From assembly GCF_000002985.6 (NCBI RefSeq), contig NC_003280.10, positions 6,630,501-6,694,500 on the forward strand: a stretch of DNA of 64,000 bases, read 5' to 3'. Positions 12,601 through 24,689 of this stretch are shown piece after piece. How positions within the stretch are numbered: the stretch's first letter is position 1; each line of letters opens with the position of its first letter. This DNA comes from Caenorhabditis elegans (Eukaryota; Nematoda; Chromadorea; Rhabditida; Rhabditidae). A model generated the notes under the pieces. The model did no database searches, was not told the origin of the DNA, and saw only the letters and a program-made list of their open reading frames with translations. Both the position numbers and the translations under genes were made by a program.

Positions 12601-15600
12601 GTCAGGACATGAAACACCTGAAATACTGAGAATGAATGGAAGCGTAAGGATGATGATGATTCGTGCGGCGACACGGTTGACAGACGAACGCATCATCAAC
12701 ATCAAGAAGGAGATGTTAGAGAGGAAAATTGAAGAGGAGGATGGGGGACATTCCGGACGATAATTATAGTATTTTGCACCGGAAATTGATGCGGCGAGCA
12801 AGATGCAGAGAGGCAAGATTTATTGAACTCTACGAAAAATAGGAAATTGATAATTTTATTAAAGACTGACCAGTAGCTGTCTAGAATATTTGACCACTGA
12901 CAAAAAGAAAATTTAGAATTAAAAAACACATGTTTAAGCTTAATGCATAAAAATTGTAAAATGGAAAATCATAAATCTTCTATGCAGGCACAAATATTTT
13001 TGCCGACACCTACAAGGCGCTTTCAACTTGTCTTTAAAGTGACCTACGCCTAATTAAAATGTATTTCCATTTTTAAAATTTTTTAGTGCAAATACTTCAA
13101 TTTAAAACACAAGTAAATAAATATCAACCAATAGTTTTTTTGAAAAGCAAAAAAAAAGACCTAAAATTTTGCCGCAAAAAATTGCAACCTGAAGCCGTTA
13201 CATTGTTTTGTGTGTTGACTATGAGATCTGCGTTTGCTGAGGCTTTTGAAAAGTTATTTTTATCAGGTAGATTTTTTTTTGTAAAAACTTTTTTTTTGGA
13301 AAACGTATTTGCCTTGTAGGCATGCATTTTATGTGCCTGTTGAGGGTAATGAAAAACTGCAATCTAGCAGAAATTATTCCATCGCAGAACATTACCTAAT
13401 TTGAAACATCGTTAAGTTGGATTGGAATTGGACTGTATTGCTTTGAACTCGTTTTTTTTGCAAAAATATCTGAACAGATGTTTCAATTCGCAACAAGTGG
13501 GAATTGTATTTTCAAAACCTTTTTCGAAAAAAAAAACCATTGGAAAGTCAACACTACAGTAGACGTTTTACAAGACAAATACCAAGAAAAAACATTTCGA
13601 AACATTTGAGGATATCGGATGAATGAGTCAGAGGGTAATAAAAGACGGAGGGAAACGATGGAAGAAAAAAGTTTTGAAACATTTTCAATTTTAGCAGAAC
13701 GAGAGGAAATTGTTCTCATACATTTTTGCTCTATTTGTTTGAAGTGGGTGAAAAGAAAATGAATGAATGTAGAAAAATGAAGAAAAATAGAGATATTGAA
13801 GAAAAAACTGAAGTTTGAAGATAATTGTTTAAAAAAAAGAAGAAAAGAATATAAAATAAAAACGGACCTTTGAAATCTTAGTTGTAATGGTAGTTAGGCT
13901 TTCGAATGTCCGCAAGGATTGCATTAAAAAGTGGAAATAAATCGGAAAAGAAGATGGAAAAAGAGGTAAAATAAACGAGAATAGTCAAAACTATGTTCCT
14001 CCTCTCAATCCAACCGAGACTCCATAAACGGGTGAGTAGAGAGACTGAGGGGGGTCTCCCGCAATTAAAACACACGCAAACGGAAAATAAATGGAGGAAT
14101 CAGAAGAAGAACAACAAGTTGGAAAAAATGAGGAAGAGAGAAGGAGGATGAAGAGACGACTAAACGTTTTTTGTGTTGATGATGTTAAAGTATATTGGAG
14201 AGGAAAAGGAAGATGTTAAAGAAGAGAAAAAAGTAGAAGAAGGAGAAGAAGAGTACTAAAATTACTGAGGTAAATGATGGAGCAGAGACAGGACGAGGCA
14301 GTGTGTTTTAAAGGCTGGATGCACAGAAGCAACGATGCGAATGTAATTCATCCTATGAAACACTGAATTATAAATAGAGATTTGAAGAGTGGACAACATG
14401 AAGTCTCATTTTTTGGTTCATCATAATTTTACCATTAGAAAAAAAACTTGTTGAATGCCAATTTCACTGTGCTGGGCTTCCATGATTTGTAGGAACGTCT
14501 TCAGGCTTTGGCATCATGCCTGCCTGCTAACGAGGTTTCCTACCGTTTGAAGTGTTATGTTATTTTAAAGGCAACGGCAAGATTTCTTGTGCCTACGTAA
14601 ATCATTTTTAATGTTCAGTCTATGGAGTTCACTTCCCTCTAAAAGCTAATAAAAACGAACGTGTTCTGAGGAAAGTTATGCAGGTGACAATCTACATTTT
14701 AGTTTGATTTTTATTTTTTCTCTCAAACCATGCTATCCCATGAATTGACCAACGACAATTTTTTATTGATAGAATTTGAAGATTGTAAGAATTACCAGTC
14801 CGTTCTTAAAACAAGTTTCCAAAAAACCAATCAAATCCCTAGAAATGAGTCTGTCTCGGCGAAAATTTCTCTAGGAATCATGTATTTCCAGATATGGTTA
14901 TAAGGAATGTAATGCAAAAATGAAAACGAAAATTTGAAAACAAATCAATGTTGTTTTCTTAGGGAATCAAAAAGTAATTTCAGATTTTATATTAAAAACC
15001 AGCCTTTATTATTGACATTTTAAATGCAAAAATCCATTCTATAAAGTTTGCAAAATATATGTTTTCAAAAAAAAAGAATTTACCAAGTTTTGGTAACCAA
15101 TGACAACGACACGAGCAAACGGGGAAAGATGGCAACAGGTGGATGAAAGGGAAGAAAGAGCAAAATCTACCAGATGTGTCACTTGTAGAAAAAGAAAAGA
15201 GGATGAAAGGTGAAAGGAAAAGAGAAAATGGGAATGCGAGAGGGGCCAAAGGCGTGGCAACGGACGCCATGGCGAATTGAGATTCGTTTTACATGCATAT
15301 CTATGTTTATTAGACAGATGGAAGTAAAAGGAGCAATGTGCGGGGACAAGCAAAACGGGCCAAAAGCTCCGGATGTCGACGGCTGTGGTTGTTGAGAGTG
15401 CACGGCGTGAACATGACCACGGGAGGAGGATGAAGAATGAAATGGAGGCGGGAGAAAGGAAATGGGGGAGGACAAGAAGGAAACCGGGTGGGAGTTGATG
15501 AAATATAATGCTGGGCTTGTCCGAGATCCAACAGACTTGTTGACATGATTGGAAAAACATAGTGCAGGTGAATTATACAATTTTTTGAAAGGAATGGATG

Positions 15601-17116
15601 AGCCAAGAAACTAGTGTTTTTTTAGAGTTTTGGTGCCTTTAAAAATGTTCTTTTCAAAATATTGTATCATAAGGAACTGCCAAATTATTTGCCAATATTG
15701 AAGCCGTGTAGCTAAACACATCATCATAAAGTTTACCAAATTTAAGATTTCAAATAATTGGCTCTGAAACAGAAAAAATTAAATCAAAGTTTGATTTGTA
15801 GTGCAAGTTGCAATCAGAATATGCAATTACTTTTAAATTTCTATCTGATTTTCGTAACTATCCAGAGACAATAATGAGCGTTTGCAAGATTGGAATTCTT
15901 TAAAAAATGCTCGTCGAAACACGGGCTACAGATTTGCAACAAAATTGTTTTTGACGTTTGCCAAACACTTTTAGAACAAAAAGCAACAAATTGCAACATT
16001 TTTGCAAGATCAGTTGTCAAGGAGGCTCCGATTTCTTAGGTCGTTTTTCTGACAGGAAACAACCGACTACACAACATTTTTGCTTACTTTTTTGAAAAAT
16101 AATTCTGTGGAATTAGAGAAAATGACCAACGATATCTACCTACATGAATGGTTTTAAAGGGAATATACATTTTCAAAAAATACAGATAAAATACTGTACA
16201 GCTGGTTTTGTAACTCAAAAATAAGTCAATGTAGAGAAATAAAATGGTATACAACTTTTAAAGATGGTGCAGCGCTAATGGGAATTATGTCGAAAAACTT
16301 TTATAATGGTCTAAAAAAACTGAATAAAACATTACAAGTGTGTTTCTATTCTGGATAATTTTCTGTCAAAGTTTTCGTAAATTGCCAAATTTGTGTTGTA
16401 GCTTTCTAACTCAAAAATATAAAATGAGAGGCTCATTTTTTTCTGTTATAACCGAATAGTTATTTGGGTATGACAAGACCGAGTAAAGTTCGTTGGTTTG
16501 GGAAATCTGCAGTAGCGGAGAACAGATGTCAGTTGGGTTCCCGTGATCTGCGTCTCTAATTCCTGCATACTATTTCGTGATCTTACTTTTTGCTGCGTGT
16601 ACTTTTTGTAGAAACAAGGGGAACTGAACTGCACATTTCATTGCGTTTCGACTCGAAACCAAAGTCATTTCAAGGATTTTTTATTAGCAAAACTGGTTTC
16701 GAAGGGAAAAAAGCAAAACAGATGGGATTAGGCAATAAAAATAAAGAGAAATTTCAAAGATATTTCAGAAATTAATCTGAACTTTCTTTTTGCAGGCTAG
16801 AGAATTGATTTGAGATCACAAAAAAGCTATTTACCGAAGCTGAAAAGTCAAAATCTATTTTCTTTGTATTTTTATTTATTTTAGATGTCTTGATATTGAA
16901 TTTTAACAGCTGCGTTAATAGAAATTAATAGTTGGATTCGAGATTTGTTAGGCTATATTGTCTCAAGTGAGTGAAATTATAATTTCTATCTTATTTTAAA
17001 ATTCAATTTAAGGATGAAAACCTAGCAAAAAGAACATATTGGCTCAAAAAATGACTTTGAAAAATACTGGAAAATTGAGAGATACAGATTTGCATAGAGA
17101 AGATGAAAGCGGTGCA
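12601..17116. other. Gene-poor 4.5-kb region between the LamG and Ig-domain genes
   Basis: No conserved exon was found. Stretches near 13600-14300 and 15100-15500 are strongly purine-rich on the plus strand, which opens long minus-strand frames without protein-like composition. Copies of a short dispersed repeat with GTGCCT ends lie near 12985, 13316 and 14515. The part next to 12600 is the likely promoter of the long LamG form; the rest may be regulatory. Confidence 0.5.
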
Positions 17117-18400
17117 TCAAAATCGAAAAACTTGGAGAAGAATGAATAGAGAAATGAAAAAGAAGGAAAAGACAGTGAATGCAGTTTTGAGAGCTTCGGC
17201 CACGACTTTTGAATCCAGCAAATCGGCGTTCTTGTTGTCATCCCATGATTGAGAGACAGTGAATGTGACAGTTTCAATTGAAGTTTCATTTCCGATTTGA
17301 AGGGTTCCATTGCAGACGTATATGCCACTATGATCAGTAAGATTGAATGATTGGATGAGCACGTCATTGTATAATGGTGGGGTGAACGAATTACTCTGGA
17401 ATTAAAAGAAATTTGAATTTCTGAAAACTCTCACGTTATTTCCTAGTAAACCCTGTACGCAGGTACAGAACTCTCCACAAGGCTCTCATAACTCTATTCT
17501 CTTTTGTTTCTTATGGAGAGGTAGAAAATTATCATCTTTTGGTGGAATTATTCAATAAGAGTCTTTACAACTTCACATTTTTATAGCTAGGGAACTTTCG
17601 AGTTACATTCTGGTCAGTTATTTTAGTACACAGCTTTATACATAACTTCTGTTGCTCAATATTAAACTTCACCAGGTCAGCTAGACTTACAGTTTTAATA
17701 TTAATTTCCACTTCGTTGACAAGACAATGTATTGCCGTCACATTATCTTCGAAAATTTTCAAAAAGTAGTTATTTTCTGGTTGTGCGTTCAAAATTTCTC
17801 CGTCTTCAATCACGACGTTCCACGAAGGGGATGGTGGAGCTTCTGAAACATTTTACTTATTCTCCACAACAATAGAGCTCCTACCAGTAGTTGCTGTTTC
17901 ATTCATACCATCTCCAGGCATTTCATCAACAACAGTCAGTAGAGTACTATAACAAACGAATGACTGATATGCGAGGTCAGTTGAACGGATACAACATTGA
18001 TATGCACCAGTGTCATCTTCATTCAGAACTTGAAATCTGAAATTATTATCATTGTCAAAACAAACTGCTTTGATAATTCACTCTAAACTGCGATTGCTAT
18101 CAATAAAAGTTTTGTCGTCGGCTGAAAACATTTCCGTTTTGTTAAACATCCAAACTTTCTGAAACGAGCGGAAATCTTGTTGAAGCATTGTTTCGGCGTC
18201 GGCGCAATCTATTCTACATTTTGTTGTGGATGAGTTGTAGGCAACTGGAAGTTTATGATATTTGTGATAATCCAATGGAAGAGCTTACCAAAGATGGTGT
18301 CATTCAGGAAAACTGTTTTGGCAATTTGTTCCGGTTGGACAATTGTTGATTGTCCAAGGGATAATAGACCAACTAATAAAATATTGGAAAGGAGGCTCAT
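17117..18400 (-). CDS. oig-8: Ig-domain single-pass membrane protein, probable OIG-8
   Basis: Five exons (18400-18289, 18244-18082, 18036-17885, 17842-17691, 17395-17117) give 285 residues. The start MSLLSNILLVGLLSLGQS is a signal peptide. Two Ig F-strand signatures are visible: DDTGAYQCC in exon 3 and DHSGIYVCN in exon 5, the latter paired with AIHCLV in exon 4. The C terminus is a transmembrane helix (TAFTVFSFFFISLFILLQ) with only three residues after it. C. elegans OIG-8 is a small Ig transmembrane protein that shapes the endings of olfactory cilia; I assign it from size, topology and remembered neighbourhood, not from alignment. The name means one Ig domain, whereas two Ig-like folds may be present here. 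Confidence 0.65.
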
Positions 18401-19288
18401 TGTTTTACCTGAAATCTTTTTTCTACTCAAATTGAAAAAGATTTCAGCACCTACGGAAGAAGGGCGGAGCAATAGTACAGCAGATTTTTTGTTTTGAAAT
18501 AGTCTAAAACTACATTCGTAGGGCTTATCAAAAACAATTCGGCGAAGAATACAATGCAAATGGCAGGTGACTAAGAGTGGGCTCACCTCGAGCAGAATAA
18601 GATGAAGAAGGTATGTTAAAATGAATTAAAAGATGATGAAGAGATGTGAGATATGAGATGTCATAATCCGGATAAGATGAACGAAGAAGGTGGCACATTG
18701 ATTCAAAGTACCTTTTCTGGAAATGAAAGAAATGGAAGACCCATGTAAAAGAGTTGTATCCGTGATATCCGTGATATCCGAGAACTATGTACATCCAAAA
18801 CTGCTACAGCTACAGCTACACTGAAGCACAGTTTTCTAGCTGTTGATAATAATTTGATAACTGGTAGGCTTTTCAAACAGAAAACTAAAAAAAAAACAAT
18901 ACAGCTGAAGTCTTGATATCTTGAGCGAGCAAAAAATGGAAAATTCTGAATCAGAAGAAAAAAGGTATCTCGGTTTTATATCCAATTTCACCGGAATCCT
19001 GAATAACAAAACGATGAAAAAGAATAAAAAGCAGAGGAATAGAAAATGTGGGTTGATAAGAAAACGGAAGCGACGACAAAGATGGACTCAAGCAGAGAGA
19101 AGGTAATCCGAGCAGTCAGGTATTCAATTCTATTCATTTTCTCTAAAACTCTTCGATTTCAATTATATATTAATGGAGAAAGAAGGATTGATGAGAAAAA
19201 TATTTGAATTAGGAGATTTTTATAAGTTAAACATGACATCAAAAAATTAAAGAAAAATGTGATGATTAATGGTAAAATTGTAAATCTT
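18401..19288. other. Intergenic region between oig-8-like gene and Sra receptor
   Basis: Probable promoter of the Ig-domain gene and 3' end of the Sra gene. Small direct repeats occur (GATATCCGT near 18760-18780 and GCTACA near 18800). No exon found. Confidence 0.5.
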
Positions 19289-21319
19289 TCAAGCCCAGTT
19301 TTCCGAGAGACGTTTCATATGAGAATCCAGATCTCCATACGTGGATGTCAACTTTGCAATGTTGATCTTTCTTCGAGAAATAGTTGATTTTGTTTTATAA
19401 TAGATAATAATTGGAAGACACAGGTTTGCATAGGTCACTCCCTGAAATTGTACGTTTTACGTTGTACGAAAGAAAAATAATTTCGCACTGTTCGAATTCA
19501 TTTCTCAACAAAGAAAATACTTTCATTCATGACCTCTTATCTCATTTTTCATTCATATATCGGAAATCGGATCATTTAAAATTCAACATTCCAATTTGAA
19601 ACCACTCTTTCATTTCTTAAGATTGTGACAACAAACGTCAGAACCACCAAAAAACATCCGAAGAAATTTTTCTAGGCGTCAAGCTAAAGAAAGAAGAAAA
19701 AGTAATAACTAATTGAACATTAAACTTAATTTAAAATCAATCATTTTCATTTAAAAAACATTTAAAACTCACCGGCAAAAATGGAACAATTGTATGATAA
19801 ACTTCTTCTGAAAGCTGATTTTTGCTGTTTCGGAGTATAGTAACACCAAAAGATGATATCAAAACACATAAAAATTGAATAATAATCAATGTGCAAACCG
19901 ATTTCGATGTTGTCATTTTTTCGTATGCAAAGTATCGTTGATTTGGGTCAAAATTGTTATGATGGATTCTGTTAAAAATATTGGAATATTGGAGGTTGAT
20001 ATTAAACTTACCTTTTTTCTGCTTTAATGTTAAAATATAAAATAGTAAGAGTTACCACAATACAGCAACTCATGACTAAAGTCCGAACTTTATTAACTGT
20101 ATCAAAACGTATTGCCAACTGTGGTGGGTATGAACACATCGGAACATATCCAGCCAATGGAACTCCCAGATAGGCGTAGAAATGAGTTCCAACAGTAAGA
20201 GAAAACTGTATAATAAGCAGAGTTATAGTTATCAAGTTTTCGGTTTTTATATATAGCTTTGGGAAATAACAAGCAATGAGTCTGTAAGTATTGCATCAAA
20301 TTTTTAAAAAGTTTGAATGTCTCTGAAACCTGTCAAAAGTTAAAGAAAATACAGAATATGTTGAAAAATAGTTAGTCATGTAGTAGAAATATAATTCAAA
20401 TACACATTCCGATGAATTAAAAAGAATATGACAGTGGTCTTCATCAAATACAATGCTGCGGTATATTTGACGAATCTGGATTTTTCACAATTGGTGGAAT
20501 AAAAAACAACTACTGTTATGATTTTTGAGATAAACTCCTGGCCCAACCTTTGACCAAAAAATATAAATTGGTTGAGAAAGAGGAATTATTTTTAGCCGAA
20601 ACTTGAAACAAACGTTTAAATCAAATTCCAAGCATAGCCCGAATATCGTGTAAGCTTCACCTGCTTTTCAAACAAGTTAGCTTTTTTGCGCATTTCTACA
20701 TTTCTTCTGTAAGTCTGTCAAGACCCATAAATATACATTTTAAAATTACTTTTTGCTTGAGTTATAATGATTTTTTCTACTTCCAAAATATGTTCGCAGC
20801 TTAAGAAACAGTTTTCAAGTATACACACTATTTCTCAATAACAACAATTATAATATCTGTCTGCGGTTTTAAAAATTTATATTTTCAAAGCTTCAGAGAG
20901 CAAATCAGAAGTTTGTTCTGATCACATATGTGTACATCAAGTTAAATTTTAGTGACGTTTGTCTGGAATTTGAAGTAGAATTTGAGATGACTTTCCTTTT
21001 TGAAAAATGAAGTAGTCCATTTTTAAATATTTTCTGAAAACTACAGTTTAGAAAAAAGTTAACTCACGCGAACTTCCATCATTGTAGTCTGATGCACAAT
21101 TGAATTGATAGAACAAAAAATCAAAAGAGCTCTGGTGCAATTTGAGAATATATTATTTTTAATCAATGTTTTCACTACCAAATAGAAAAAATAATAACTT
21201 ATAATAATAATTGATATAATGCATACAAAATTGATTTTCATAATGGGTGAAGTTAATGCTTTTGCTAAACCACCAGAAGCACAAGATTCGCTATCCAATT
21301 GTTCAGTAGTTTTATTCAT
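19289..21319 (-). CDS. Sra-family seven-transmembrane chemoreceptor
   Basis: Five exons (21319-21068, 20475-20330, 20281-20012, 19968-19773, 19441-19289) give 338 residues, the usual Sra length. Seven hydrophobic segments can be counted: TM1 INFVCIISIIIISYYFFYLV, TM2 around ALLIFCSINSIVHQ, TM3 ending SLTFDR, TM4 LITITLLIIQFSLTVG, TM5 LVMSCCIVVTLTILYF, TM6 VCTLIIIQFLCVLISS, TM7 VTYANLCLPIIIYY. The C-terminal tail with RRKINIAKL and YGDLDSHMKRLSENW is typical of the family. The last exon is separated by a 331-nt intron and is easily missed. Sra proteins are nematode chemosensory GPCRs, generally of sensory neurons. I cannot assign the individual sra number. Confidence 0.85.
20476..21067. other. 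592-nt first intron of the Sra receptor
   Basis: AT-rich intron after the first coding exon. No other feature was seen in it. Confidence 0.6.
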
Positions 21320-21911
21320 TTTGTGCTTAAAAATGATGGTAAAGAAAAAAGTGAAATTATAATTTAACTGATTGTGAGAGAAAAAGATCTTTGCTTTCTG
21401 AGACGTCTAAGCACTGGTTGTTAAGGAGTTTGAAACCAATTATTAATTCGTGTGTTTTGAAAGAAATCGATGACTAATCAGTCTCACTTGGGAATATTCA
21501 AGTTTTATCTGTTAATGCAAAGGATCTGTACAAATCTGTGTTTTATCTGACTATTACACTGAATATGGGAAAATATTATGTGTTTGATACTATACACCTG
21601 CCAATTTCCGTTTATGTTATTATTGTTGCTACCAGTTGATGATGACGTTTTTGATATTAGCAATTATTTCTTCTCAAAATTCCAAGATTTGTGGTTCCTT
21701 GAGCGAATTTTTCTTTTTTGAAATTTCGTGAATTTCAGCTTATACCTGTCTAATTTTGATATCTCAAAAATGAGAATTTGTCGGAAAAACAAACTATCTA
21801 ATTTTTCTTGATAAACTTTTTTGAATCAAAAAATGAAATATTCAAAATCGTTTCATTGCCCGTTTTAACAAAAAATCGAAAAGAAAAACAACAAAAAATT
21901 ATTTAAAAAAA
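21320..21911. other. Intergenic region upstream of the Sra receptor
   Basis: Likely holds the Sra promoter and the 3' UTR of the SLC17-type gene on its right. No coding signal. Confidence 0.5.
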
Positions 21912-23849
21912 TTAAATTCGTTGCTCCGGAGCAACAGTGTTCTTTTTCTGTTCCCACTCAGGTTTCGTGTACTCCGCGGCATCCATAGTTGCGAAAAATG
22001 GAAATGGTACATTCATTATAATAACCCATATTCCAACAGCAGTATAAAAAACTGCCCATTCTGACGCTGTATGGTTTGGACACACAAAACCAATTATGAT
22101 GGGAAGAAGAAAAATGGCTCCCCAGGCGCTCAAAGAGATAACTGCCATCACAAAATGTACATGTTGACGGGCAACCTGAAGTTAAAATTTTCCAGTTTTA
22201 GATAAGGATTAGGAAATGTTACCATTTGAGCGCATTTAACCACTCCTACAATATTGATCCCTGCGAGGACAATAGCAGCTGTGTAGGCGATTTGTGCAAT
22301 TAATTTTGAATTTGTCTGAAGTTTTTGAAATTTATGAATGTAGAATAATTAAGCTCATTTTCTGAACTGAGACTTACCAACGCCATAACGAAAAATCCAA
22401 TAGCCAATCCTAATTGGGAAAGTGCAGCAAAGAAAATCATTCTCCATGTCTCCGGAATAAATGTCATGTGGTCAGATAGCGGTCCTGCCACGAATTTGAC
22501 AGCAGTCGCAAGCATATATGGAATTGCATTCAAAAATCCAGTTTCTCTGGCATCAAGTCCCAACACTTTGTTGAGATATGTTGGACCATAAGTAATCAAA
22601 GCCATAAACGACATGTTTCCACCGATTGCCTTCAAATCGTCTTTTTTTTGTTATTAAAATGTTTTTTTTAACTTACAGCAGCCCAAATTGACAAAACAAC
22701 TTTATCTTTACAAATATCCAAGTATGGAACTGTTTGTCTTCCAGCAGTTGGAAGACGTCCAGTTGATATTTTTCTCAGTTCTTTGCCACTGACATTTCTA
22801 GAAAAAATTAAATAATTGGGAGCTCAACTAGACTCAAAATTTTACCTGTGAACTGTAGCTGAGTCTCGGAAAAATGTGAAAAATATGATATGAGCAATGA
22901 CTGAAATTCCTCCAAATAAATAAAATATATATCTCCAACCCAATTGAGATTCACATAATACTCCGGATACTGGCATCAAAATGATACTACTGATCTGAAA
23001 AATTGTGTTATTTAAAAAAATGTTCTTATAAATTGAGTTTTCTACTTGAAATCCTGCTGATAAAAATGCTACGTAAGTACTGATTTCAGCAATTGGAGAC
23101 CATCCTTCAGAAATGCTACCAATAGCTGAGAACAAGATAGATGCTCCAAACCCCTGAAAATGGAAAATTGTGATTTTTTCAATTAGAAAGGGGCACGTAC
23201 CTGGAACATTCGAATAATGATGACTGGATAATACCCGATAGAAACTGCAAGTGGAATCAGTAAAGTGGAAACGGCGGTTAAAAGTCCATAAAATGATAAG
23301 ACATTTCTGAAAATACAGGAATTATTTCTTAGAGGTTTTCTAGTTTTTTTTTACCTGACACCAAACTTTGTAGTCAGGGGAACAGATGGAAAAAGTCCAA
23401 TAATTGCCCCAGCAGCACCAGCAGAAAATATGAAAGATACATCAGCTGTATTTTCAAGCCAATCTGAAAATCCAGATAGACTCAGTTTAACAAAGTGTTT
23501 CAGTTTCTAAGTTGACAACGCGCAACTCAGAATAAATTTTGATTTCTGATAAAAAATATTTCTTGTGATTTTGTAACAAAATAATTTTCAGTGCCTAACA
23601 TTTTTCTGATTGAACTTACGTGTTTGATTGACTACTGATTGTTCACTTATCACATCTTGCATGCAAATGACCGAGAAATTAATTGCGTTATAGTTTGCGT
23701 TTGTACAGCAAATACAGCATAATCTGAATTCATTAAAATGTATCAATACGAAAGTATAGAGCTTACCCAATAATTAAGACAATAAATCGTGTTTTGTCTG
23801 CAAAAGTGAACCGTTTCTGGTTAGTCTGCTGCTCCTCCACTTTCTCCAT
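21912..23849 (-). CDS. SLC17-type major facilitator transporter (copy A)
   Basis: Ten exons (23849-23767, 23723-23620, 23463-23355, 23306-23201, 23153-23046, 22994-22846, 22797-22677, 22629-22378, 22315-22223, 22175-21912) give 462 residues, normal for the SLC17 (sialin/vesicular glutamate/phosphate) group of the MFS. Family-like features are the TM4 region RMFQGFGASILFSAIGSISEGWSPIAE, the loop GVLCESQLGWRYIFYLFGG, and the C-terminal half with GGNMSFMALITYGPTYLNK and CPNHTASEWAVFY. Twelve membrane segments are expected. Substrate cannot be read from sequence; organic or phosphate anions are family-level guesses. Eight of ten exon lengths match the next gene exactly, showing tandem duplication. 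The acceptor before exon 8 is GAAG rather than CAG. Confidence 0.85.
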
Positions 23850-24689
23850 ATTCACATCGAATACTCACACACACAAAATGAAATGAAGTTGTGAGGTTCT
23901 AATATTGCACCGCCCTTTCTATCCGTAGTTTTTTTGATGAAACCTGACATCACAATGACTTTAAAGGATTTGCATAAACGTTCAAACGAAATTTCAACGA
24001 AATGCCCGGTAAAACGTTGGTTTCTCTTTTTGACCGTACGTGAAGTGTGATTACATGGTTACTGCAAAGGTCTGAATAAAAGACGAGATTACGCAGTATT
24101 TTTTTTTGAAAAGCTATTTTAAAATCTTCAACAATTGGTACTACGGTTCTGTAGCATTTACAGGCAGTATTTTTCAGTGTTAATTGTAAAATTAAATATC
24201 TGATTCGTAAAACTTTTAAAACTTTCAAAAATCAATTTTTAGTTGCCAGCTGAGACTTTAAAAAATGCCCACCAATTTCTGATTTCTTTTTGGCTAGAAC
24301 TTGTCAAAAAATAAAAAAACAGTGGTTTTGTTCTAAAAATATAATACAAGTGATAAACTTGTTTAACTGATTTCCATTTTTTGTATGAAAACAAATCATT
24401 TTCAGTTCCTCCGGGAAACGAGTTCGCCCGAAATGAAAGGACATCGTCAAATTTATTTCCAAATTAGAATTCTTGAACTTTGCTGAAATTGATCGTATTA
24501 TACGAATTTGAAAATATATGCGCCAGAATGTTAGATGTATGGAGTCAGTAATGATCAGTGTTGGCATTTGAAAACAATTCGATTTTTCAAAAATTCAAAA
24601 CAATTTTTATTCGGTTAAAATCATTGAAATCATATGGCACAGAAATCCAAAAAAAAAGTTGATAACAAAACCAAACAACTCTTAAAACA
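23850..24689. other. Intergenic region between the tandem SLC17 genes
   Basis: About 840 bp containing the promoter of copy A and the 3' end of copy B. No exon found. Confidence 0.5.

Noticed and set aside
15039..15606. Overlapping long minus-strand open frames, up to 173 residues
   Set aside because: Three minus frames are open over the same purine-rich DNA; the proteins are Ser/Phe/Leu-rich low complexity with no splice support or family match.
19289..19773. Sra receptor as a pseudogene lacking TM7
   Set aside because: An exon at 19441-19289 supplies TM7 and the family tail in the right phase.
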